From: Flavobacterium sp. UBA6721
GTDB lineage: Bacteria; Bacteroidota; Bacteroidia; Flavobacteriales; Flavobacteriaceae
Assembly: GCA_002454195.1 (NCBI GenBank)
Contig: DKIJ01000013.1
Span: 1-64,000, forward strand
DNA: 64,000 nt
Direction of reading: 5' to 3'
The notes beneath the pieces are model-generated. The model saw only the letters and a program-made list of their open reading frames with translations. It had not been told where the DNA came from and did not search any database. Shown in pieces: positions 58,073-64,000 of the stretch (its first letter is position 1; each line of letters starts with the position of its first letter). Made by a program: the position numbers and the translations under genes.

Positions 58073-61000
58073 TTAGAATGAAACGTTTAGTTTAACACCA
58101 TAACTTTTTGAAGAAGGCAATTGTAATACTTCAAAACCAGGTAAAAGTGTTCCGCCATTTATAGCTTGAGTGTCTGGATCAATATTTGGAACTTTTGTCC
58201 AAAGGGCCAAATTGTTCCCTATTAAACTTAGACTCATATTTTGTAAACGAGCTGCTTGAGTTATTTTTTTAGAAAAATTATAACTGATACTTACTTCTCT
58301 AAGTTTTACATACGACGCATCAAAAGTGTTTGCTTCAACATTATCTCTTCGGAACGCATTATAATAATACCATGCCTCTTCTGTAATTCTTGTTGTGTTT
58401 GGGCTATATGTTCCATCTGAATTTTTAACTACACCTTCACCAATAATTCCTAATTCTCTTCCTGGTAATGAAACTGCTAGAATTCCACTTTCCATACCGA
58501 TAGAATTTGTGGTAGAATATATTTTCCCACCTTGTCTAATATCTAATAAGGCGTTTAAGCTCAAATTTTTGTATCTGAAACTAGAACTTAAACCCAACAT
58601 CCAGTCTGGATTATAATTTCCAATTTTTTTAATTTTAGTATCTAAAATTGGCGAACCACTTTCATAAACAATTTGACCATCAGGACTTCTTAAATACCCT
58701 CTTCCATACATGTCACCCATGCGCTCACCAACACGTGCTTCAATTGTACCTCCGTTTGGACCTTGAGCAATGATGTAATTATTAATTCCGGCAGTAAGTT
58801 CTTTAACGTAACCACGGTTTTGAGTAAAATTAGCATTCAATGACCATTCGATGTTTTCAGATTTTACAGGAGTAATACCCAAACCTATTTCAAAACCTTT
58901 ATTTTGAATTTTACCCGCGTTGATTACGTTAGAATTCGATCCTGTAGCTTGCGATACGTCCAATCCTACAATTTGATTTTTAGAATTAGTTACATAATAA
59001 CTTGCATCTAAAGTCAAACGATTTTTAAAGAATTGACCTTCAACACCCACCTCATATGAAGTTGCAATTTCGGGTTTCAAATTACTATTTAAGATTGAAC
59101 TAGGATTAGTAAGAGTTCCTGCTAACGAACCGCTATTGTATGTTTTTTCTAAACGATACGGTTCAGTATCATTTCCTACTGAAGCTGCATTCAAACGTAA
59201 TTTCAAGAAGTTTATATTTTTGTTCATTTCAAAAACAGAGGTTGGAATAAAACTTAATGAAGCTGACGGATAGAAATATGAATTATTTGAAGCTGGTAAA
59301 GTAGACGACCAATCATTTCTTCCAGTGATATCAAGGTATAAATATTCTTTGTACCCAATATTCATTACACCATAAACACTGTTAATGCGTTTTTTAAATA
59401 TATTTCTTAATAATGAAGGTGTAACATTGATGTTTTGGAAGTTATATATTCCTGGAATACTAATTCCTTTTCCTTCAATTTTACTTTCCGATGTTACTTG
59501 GTTCATTCTGTTGGCGCCAAATGAAACTTTAGAGGTAAAATTTCCAATTGTACGATTGTAAGACAATAAGAAATCAGTGTTGTACTCTGTAAATGCAATT
59601 TCTTGCTCACGATACATTCCACCCGGATATCTGGAAGAACCCAAAGGCCTTTTAGATGTTCTTAAATCATTTGAATCATCAATACCTGCACGAACCATCA
59701 AAGACAAATTGTCGTTAATTTCATAAGTAGAGGCAATATTTCCGTACAAACGACCTTTTTTGAAAGCATTCGTATTTTCATACGCAATTTTGAAAGGATT
59801 GTCTCCCCAGCTAAACATACTATTTTGTTTCACATCAGGTGTAATCCAATAGTTTTTTAACCAGTCTAAGTCAACGTTAGTGTGGTTCCACAATAAATTG
59901 TACATGATTCCTTGACTTCCGTAACCTGTTACTGGCGTGTTGTCACTTTTACTTCTGATATAGTTAGCAACAGTAGATACCTTCCATTTGTCAGATATTT
60001 TGTAATTAACATTAACACTTACATTGTTTCTTTTTAAATTAGAGTTAGGCACAATGTCTTCAGCTGAGTTGTTCCCATAACTTAATCTAAAATTTGTTTT
60101 TTCATCTGAACCAGTAATAGAAACTGAATTTGAAACTGAATTTCCAGTTCTGAAAAAGTCTTTTAAATTGTATCTGAATTCAAATGGAAGTGCCACTGCT
60201 TCTCCAACAGAATATCCAGGACTACCATTTTGTAAAACTGAAGTGCCTACACCAAATTTTGGTCCAAAGTTGGTGTCTGCTTGTGGATCATAAGTTTGAA
60301 AATAACCTCCACCATATACACCTTGTATTTCTGGTAAACGTAACGCTTCACTTGCCATGTAAGAAGATGAAACCGATACTCCTAAGCCTTTGTTTTTTCT
60401 TCCTGATTTAGTGTTAATAACAATTACACCATTTGCCGCTCTAGAACCGTATAGTGCTGAAGCCGCTGCGCCTTTAAGTACGTTAACACTTTCAATGTCT
60501 TCTTGATTAATTTCTGAAGCTCCATTTCCATAATCAGTAGGAAGGTCAGTTTGTGTAGTTGGACCACTACCTACACCATAAATCGAATTGTTGATTGGAA
60601 TTCCATCCACTACAAATAAAGGTCCGTTATTATTAATATTTAAAGACTTATCACCTCTAATTACAACTCTTGTAGAACTGGTTATACCATTTCCAGCTCC
60701 TGTAATTTGCAATCCAGACACTTTACCTGTCAAGTTAGAAACAAAATTAGAGGAATTTACTTTATTAATATCCGATGACTTCAATTCTTGTGAAGCATAC
60801 CCTAAAGATCGTTTTTCTCTTTTAATACCAAGAGCGGTAACAACTACCTCTCCTAATACTTGAGAATTAGGTTCTAGTACAACATTAATTGATGTTTTAT
60901 TTGCTACTTCAACTTCTTTGTTTGCATACCCGATATAGGAAAACACGAGTACTTGAGCTGCTTCTATTTTGATGGAATAATTTCCATCCATATCAGTAAT

Positions 61001-61159
61001 TGAACTAAGTTTAGAACCTTTTACTACGACACTTGTACCCGGCAAAGGACTTCCAGATGGATCCGTGACTTTACCAGCAATTGTTTTTGTTTGTCCAAAA
61101 CTTAGATGAACACAAAAAACAATTAAAAAAAACAACATTTTTTTCCCGATTACTCTCAT
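58073..61159 (-). CDS. SusC/RagA-family TonB-linked outer-membrane transporter
   Basis: 1028 residues. Signal peptide (MLFFLIVFCVHLSFGQ), a CarboxypepD_reg-like domain (about 23-105; IAGKVTDPSGSPLPGTSVVV) and the SusC plug (about 115-250; LTGKVSGLQITG, RVVIRGDKSL, PLFVVDGIPINN, VLKGAAASALYGSRAANG). The beta-barrel ends in an aromatic C-terminal strand (SKSYGVKLNVSF). It imports oligomeric or bulky ligands with SusD, driven by TonB. No glycoside hydrolase or SusR-type regulator is linked. First gene of the islet operon. Confidence 0.94.
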   Translation of the reverse strand: MRVIGKKMLFFLIVFCVHLSFGQTKTIAGKVTDPSGSPLPGTSVVVKGSKLSSITDMDGNYSIKIEAAQVLVFSYIGYANKEVEVANKTSINVVLEPNSQVLGEVVVTALGIKREKRSLGYASQELKSSDINKVNSSNFVSNLTGKVSGLQITGAGNGITSSTRVVIRGDKSLNINNNGPLFVVDGIPINNSIYGVGSGPTTQTDLPTDYGNGASEINQEDIESVNVLKGAAASALYGSRAANGVIVINTKSGRKNKGLGVSVSSSYMASEALRLPEIQGVYGGGYFQTYDPQADTNFGPKFGVGTSVLQNGSPGYSVGEAVALPFEFRYNLKDFFRTGNSVSNSVSITGSDEKTNFRLSYGNNSAEDIVPNSNLKRNNVSVNVNYKISDKWKVSTVANYIRSKSDNTPVTGYGSQGIMYNLLWNHTNVDLDWLKNYWITPDVKQNSMFSWGDNPFKIAYENTNAFKKGRLYGNIASTYEINDNLSLMVRAGIDDSNDLRTSKRPLGSSRYPGGMYREQEIAFTEYNTDFLLSYNRTIGNFTSKVSFGANRMNQVTSESKIEGKGISIPGIYNFQNINVTPSLLRNIFKKRINSVYGVMNIGYKEYLYLDITGRNDWSSTLPASNNSYFYPSASLSFIPTSVFEMNKNINFLKLRLNAASVGNDTEPYRLEKTYNSGSLAGTLTNPSSILNSNLKPEIATSYEVGVEGQFFKNRLTLDASYYVTNSKNQIVGLDVSQATGSNSNVINAGKIQNKGFEIGLGITPVKSENIEWSLNANFTQNRGYVKELTAGINNYIIAQGPNGGTIEARVGERMGDMYGRGYLRSPDGQIVYESGSPILDTKIKKIGNYNPDWMLGLSSSFRYKNLSLNALLDIRQGGKIYSTTNSIGMESGILAVSLPGRELGIIGEGVVKNSDGTYSPNTTRITEEAWYYYNAFRRDNVEANTFDASYVKLREVSISYNFSKKITQAARLQNMSLSLIGNNLALWTKVPNIDPDTQAINGGTLLPGFEVLQLPSSKSYGVKLNVSF

Positions 61160-61487
61160 TTTTTTTAAGATTAAATTAACGAGGCAATATTATCGGATTT
61201 GTTGCAGTAGAGTATTAAGCTACAATTAAATGTAGTAACTAAGGGTTTTAACAAAATTTAGCTTATTTAAACTCAAAGTTTGTAGTATGTTAAATTTTAG
61301 TTTTGTGTGTAGAATTAAATCTAATACACAAATAATTTTTAATCAATGATTAAATTATAGTTGAAATACATTATTACGAATTACAAGTAAAAAACACAAA
61401 TTAATTAATTGAAATTCATTAATATACGTTTTAAATTTATTGAAAGACATTGGTAGAATTTGTATTCAACATAAATTAAAAAACTAT
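61160..61487 (-). promoter_or_regulatory. AT-rich leader/promoter region of the susC operon
   Basis: 328 bases without a gene. Very AT-rich with several TTTG and TAAATTT-like words; no confident TTG/TAnnTTTG pair, riboswitch or operator was recognised. It lies inside the segment bracketed by the direct repeats, so the islet carries its own promoter. Confidence 0.4.
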
Positions 61488-61556
61488 TTGATTTTCTGAA
61501 GGTTATCGGTTCGGTATAAAAAAACAAATGACCTTAAAAATGAATTTAAGGTCATT
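61488..61556. repeat. Right direct repeat, at the tRNA-Arg 3' flank
   Basis: Same sequence as 55466-55533 apart from a few substitutions and one indel, same orientation. It begins 11 bases beyond the tRNA 3' end and contains its hairpin terminator. Confidence 0.85.
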
Positions 61557-61567
61557 TGTTCAACTTG

Positions 61568-61641
61568 TGACCGCGGAGGGGTTCGAACCCCCAACCCTCA
61601 GAGCCGAAATCTGATATTCTATCCAGTTGAACTACGCAGCC
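61568..61641 (-). tRNA. tRNA-Arg (anticodon TCG)
   Basis: 74 bases fold as a cloverleaf on the minus strand. Acceptor GGCTGCG pairs with CGCGGTC, D arm GTTC/GAAT, anticodon arm TCAGA-TTTCGGC-TCTGA giving anticodon TCG (reads CGA), T arm GGGGG-TTCGAAC-CCCTC, discriminator A. CCA is not encoded. It starts one base after the stop codon of a GIY-YIG gene on the same strand. Confidence 0.93.
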
Positions 61642-61642
61642 A

Positions 61643-61888
61643 TTATTTTATTAATTTTTCTTTTAAAAACTCTCTTCCACTTCCTGTCTTCAAATATTTT
61701 TCACGAAGAACAGCTTCTTCTCTTGTATCAAATTCTTCAAAATAAACTAATCTCCACGGCTTATATCCTTTAGTAGATTTAGTTTTACCTGAATTATGTT
61801 CTATTATCCTTTTATCAATATCAGACGTATGCCCTTTATATAGCCTACCATCAACTTCACTTTCTAAAACATATACAAAATACCCCAT
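61643..61888 (-). CDS. Stand-alone GIY-YIG nuclease
   Basis: 81 residues, a complete small GIY-YIG domain: MGYFVYVLES (GIY position), LYKGHT (YIG position, Tyr 17 and Gly 19), DIDKRIIEHN with Arg 27, then EEAVLREKYLKTGS with the catalytic Glu near 58. No DNA-binding domain is attached, as in UvrC-like or homing GIY-YIG proteins. The ATG is eight bases after a partial tRNA-Arg copy and the stop is one base before the true tRNA-Arg, so the gene is packed between two copies of tRNA sequence. This arrangement suggests a homing-type element. Confidence 0.85.
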   Translation of the reverse strand: MGYFVYVLESEVDGRLYKGHTSDIDKRIIEHNSGKTKSTKGYKPWRLVYFEEFDTREEAVLREKYLKTGSGREFLKEKLIK

Positions 61889-61896
61889 TTATTGTT

Positions 61897-61952
61897 GAAA
61901 TCTGATATTCCCTGCCTGTCGGCAGACAGGTATCCAGTTGAACTATGCAGCC
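61897..61952 (-). pseudogene. tRNA-Arg 5'-half remnant interrupted by a 20-bp palindrome
   Basis: On the minus strand, GGCTGCATAGTTCAACTGGA + TA equals tRNA-Arg nucleotides 1-22 except G7 to A. A 20-base insert (61911-61930) follows, then GAATATCAGATTTC equals nucleotides 23-36, stopping at the second anticodon base. The 36 bases match the true tRNA at 61606-61641 with one difference. Confidence 0.9.
61911..61930. repeat. 20-bp imperfect palindrome inserted in the tRNA remnant
   Basis: CCTGCCTGTCGGCAGACAGG can fold on itself with G-T pairs. It sits exactly between tRNA nucleotides 22 and 23 of the remnant, at the D-loop/D-stem border, and leaves no extra bases. Confidence 0.8.
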
Positions 61953-61960
61953 ATAATATA

Positions 61961-62030
61961 AAATTCCAATTTTTTAAATTCCAAATCCCAAGATTAAAAT
62001 TGGAATTTGGAATTTCCTTTTTGGAATTTC
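61961..62030. repeat. TTCCAAT/ATTGGAA inverted repeat cluster
   Basis: AAATTCCAATTTTTTAAATT, followed by CCAAAT, then AAAATTGGAATTTGGAATTT and a third TTGGAATTT. The arms are inverted copies. The same words occur before lptE (22844). No coding frame is disturbed. Confidence 0.65.
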
Positions 62031-62040
62031 TATTTTAGTT

Positions 62041-62490
62041 TTACACTAATAATTTTTTCACAATAGTAGAAACTGTTTTTCCTTCAGCAGCTCCTCCTAA
62101 TTGTGATGTAGCTAAGCCCATTACTTTACCCATAGAAGCAATCCCTGAAGCTCCAGTTTCAGCGATAATTTTTGCGATTACTGCTTCTGTTTCTGCCTCA
62201 CTTAATTGCGCAGGCAAAAACTTTTCGATTACAGCAACCTGAGCCAATTCTGGTTCGGCTAAATCAGGACGATTTTGCTCTGTATAAATTCTAGCACTTT
62301 CTTTACGAGTTTTAACCAAACGTTGTAATAATTTGATTTCTTCCTCTTCTGAAATTTCTTCTTTAGAACCTGAGGCGGTTTGCGCTAAAAGTAATTCCGA
62401 TTTTATTGCTCGTAAAGCTTCTAAAGCAACAGTATCTTTTGCTTTCATGGCTGTTTTCATTTCATCCATGATTTTTGATGATAAACTCAT
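62041..62490 (-). CDS. GatB/YqeY domain-containing protein
   Basis: 149 residues, the family's usual length. N-terminal MSLSSKIMDEMKTAMKAKDT and the alpha-helical YqeY core with LRAIKSELLLAQT and KESARIYTEQNRPDLAE, ending with GKVMGLATSQLGGAAEGKTV. The family resembles the tail domain of GatB, but its role is uncertain; tRNA-linked function is assumed in annotations. It is separated from ftsZ by a terminator and from the tRNA remnant by the TTCCAAT repeat cluster. Confidence 0.9.
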   Translation of the reverse strand: MSLSSKIMDEMKTAMKAKDTVALEALRAIKSELLLAQTASGSKEEISEEEEIKLLQRLVKTRKESARIYTEQNRPDLAEPELAQVAVIEKFLPAQLSEAETEAVIAKIIAETGASGIASMGKVMGLATSQLGGAAEGKTVSTIVKKLLV

Positions 62491-62614
62491 TTGTATGTTT
62501 TTAAGTAAGCAAACTTGCTTAGTTAGACTTTTAATTGATAGTGGTGAATCAAACTAAAAAAATGCTCATTACAAGCATAGGTTTTTGTAAATAACACTGC
62601 GCGAAGTTAAAAAA

Positions 62615-62656
62615 AATAACCCGAAAATTAAATGCAATCTTCGGGTTATTGTTTTT
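62615..62656 (-). terminator. Terminator after ftsZ
   Basis: Stem AATAACCCGA / TCGGGTTATT with a 16-base loop; on the minus strand it is followed by a T run. It lies just beyond the ftsZ stop. Confidence 0.82.
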
Positions 62657-62669
62657 GAAATTAATTTAA

Positions 62670-64000
62670 CTAATCTACATTATCATGCAAATAAGAATTG
62701 TTAGAACGCAATTGTAAGTCATTATTACTATCTGTTCCAACAGAAATTCTTGAGTTGGCATTATTTGTTTGATTATTAGAAATATCGATACCTAATCTTT
62801 TATAAGCTGGCTCTTTTTCGTATTCATCAATTTTTGATACGTTGTTATGAAACTTATAATTAAATTCTTTTAATTTTTTTCGTCTCTCATCGGCTCTTAA
62901 ACGCAACGTTTCTTCGATTGTCATTTCAATAGGAGAAATATCTTCATTTCTTGTGAAATCTTCTGGAGCCGACTCAATTTTCTTCATTGTAATATTCAAT
63001 TCCTCTGGAATTACTTCTTCTACAACTTTTGCTGCAGGTTTAGAAGACAACAATTCGTTTTCAGCGTCCATGTATTCTTCTAGAGAATATTTGATAACCC
63101 CATTATCAGACAACTCAGTTACTGGAACAAATTGAACCGCTTGATTCACTTTTATCTCCTTAGTTTCATTTGTCAATTCAAATATAATTTTCTCTTCTTT
63201 AGCAGCAACTGGCGCAGACTTTACTGGTTCTGGTTTAACCGGTTCTGATTTGTAAAGTGGCAATTCAAATGAAAAAGAGGTTTGTTCTTGTTTTTCAACA
63301 ACTTTTGGTTGTTCAACAACAGCTTTAACTTCTTCTACTTTTGGTGCAGAAAAAGTAAATTCCTCTTCTTTTATTGGTGAAACGATTTCAAAAGTAACAT
63401 CTATATTTTTAATAAATTCAGACATTGCCATTAATTCCTCATTCCCTGGAACAGGTACTGGCTGCTCAACAACTTGTGGTGCCTCAGCTATTACCTCCTC
63501 TTCTTCATCGATTAATTCAAAAACCACTCTTTCTTCTGGAGCGCTTACTGGCTTATCAATGTTTAAGTCAAAATTCGCTACTGGAGTATTACTTAGATTA
63601 TGAACAATTTTTTGCTCATCTTCTAAGGTATGAATGATTTTTTTAGGTTCTGTATTTACAATTCCGCTTTGTTGTTCAATATCAAATCCTGTTGCAATAA
63701 TAGTCACAGCAACGGCATCTCCTAATGATTCATCTTCACCAACCCCCATGATGATATTAGCATTATAACCAGCTTCACTTTGAATATGGTCATTAATTTC
63801 ACCAATCTCATCTAAAGTAATTTCATTAGAACCAGAAACGATGAGCAACAATACGTTTTTGGCACCTGTAATTTTATTATCATTCAATAAAGGAGAGTCT
63901 AATGCAGCGATAATAGCTTCTTTCGCTCTGTTTTCTCCTGATGCAACAGAAGATCCCATAATTGCTGTTCCGCTATTTGCTAATACCGTTTTAGCATCAC
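62670..64000 (-). CDS. ftsZ: Cell division protein FtsZ, C-terminal part (5' end outside the window)
   Basis: The frame stays open to the window edge. The visible 443 codons begin in the FtsZ core at DAKTVLANSGTAIMGSSVAS, so the ATG and GTP-binding GGGTGTG motif lie beyond 64000. SGSNEITLDEIGEINDHIQS and ANIIMGVGEDESLGDAVAVT are the FtsZ T7-loop and C-terminal domain. A long, Glu/Val/Pro-rich linker of about 250 residues follows, as in many Bacteroidota. The end is YEKEPAYKRLGIDISN plus an Asn/Ser-rich tail. FtsZ forms the cytokinetic ring. Any start drawn at 63959 would be internal. Confidence 0.95.
   Translation of the reverse strand, partial: DAKTVLANSGTAIMGSSVASGENRAKEAIIAALDSPLLNDNKITGAKNVLLLIVSGSNEITLDEIGEINDHIQSEAGYNANIIMGVGEDESLGDAVAVTIIATGFDIEQQSGIVNTEPKKIIHTLEDEQKIVHNLSNTPVANFDLNIDKPVSAPEERVVFELIDEEEEVIAEAPQVVEQPVPVPGNEELMAMSEFIKNIDVTFEIVSPIKEEEFTFSAPKVEEVKAVVEQPKVVEKQEQTSFSFELPLYKSEPVKPEPVKSAPVAAKEEKIIFELTNETKEIKVNQAVQFVPVTELSDNGVIKYSLEEYMDAENELLSSKPAAKVVEEVIPEELNITMKKIESAPEDFTRNEDISPIEMTIEETLRLRADERRKKLKEFNYKFHNNVSKIDEYEKEPAYKRLGIDISNNQTNNANSRISVGTDSNNDLQLRSNNSYLHDNVD

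Noticed and set aside
55466..61556. The direct repeats taken as IS element ends
   Set aside because: No transposase lies between or beside them, and the copies are in direct, not inverted, orientation.
61643..61888. UvrC fragment, since small GIY-YIG proteins are often annotated as excinuclease subunit C
   Set aside because: The domain is complete in 81 residues and there are no UvrC-specific regions; the tRNA context points elsewhere.

Overview
The window reads as chromosome of an AT-rich Bacteroidota bacterium, most likely Flavobacterium or a close relative in Flavobacteriaceae. The basis is the gldKLMN gliding/type IX secretion (T9SS) block, exosortase F (XrtF) with its partner, SusC/SusD proteins, a long NagB with a fused deacetylase domain, a short primary sigma factor without region 1.1, a T9SS type A sorting domain, and promoters of the TTG-N19-21-TAnnTTTG type. 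Gene names rest on motif reading only; no database search was run.

Layout. 0-10.7 kb: nagB, an LRR protein, a DUF1761 protein, a pterin dehydratase, a GNAT/BioF2-like protein, a lipid kinase facing an App1-type phosphatidate phosphatase, an ABC-F ATPase, a DUF983 protein and an FAD oxidoreductase. 10.8-19.4 kb (minus strand): gldN, gldM, gldL, gldK, an arginase-fold protein with a degraded metal site, and topA. 19.6-26.8 kb (plus): miaB, a sigma-54 activator, lptE, a TPR-like protein, secG, groES, groEL. 26.8-33.8 kb (minus): DedA, a probable copper-linked trio (HMA protein, TonB receptor, HYC_CC_PP protein), a beta-CASP metallo-hydrolase paired with an ATP-cone nuclease, and the XrtF pair. 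33.9-42.4 kb (plus): a GAF/fRMsr-like protein, rpsO, pnp, a TPR histidine kinase with a LytTR regulator, the primary sigma factor and rpe.

42.4-54.5 kb looks like an inserted island. It holds a membrane-anchored AraC-type regulator, a secreted tail-collar protein, a 2860-residue T9SS cargo, a companion protein and a 43-residue lipoprotein. It lies between intact rpe and a second, diverged 3' third of rpe that carries its own terminator. Next comes a CBS-domain gene with an in-frame stop. A susC-susD-phoD-like operon follows, bracketed by about 68-bp direct repeats next to tRNA-Arg(TCG). A small GIY-YIG nuclease gene ends one base before that tRNA and is preceded by a copy of the tRNA 5' half that is broken by a 20-bp palindrome. 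The window ends with a YqeY-family gene and the C-terminal part of ftsZ.

The strongest candidates for something undescribed are the GIY-YIG/tRNA-Arg cassette, the island that regenerates rpe, and the repeat-bracketed SusCD/PhoD islet. Together they mark 42-62 kb as a hotspot of insertion in an otherwise housekeeping neighbourhood. No integrase, transposase, CRISPR array or rRNA gene was seen.
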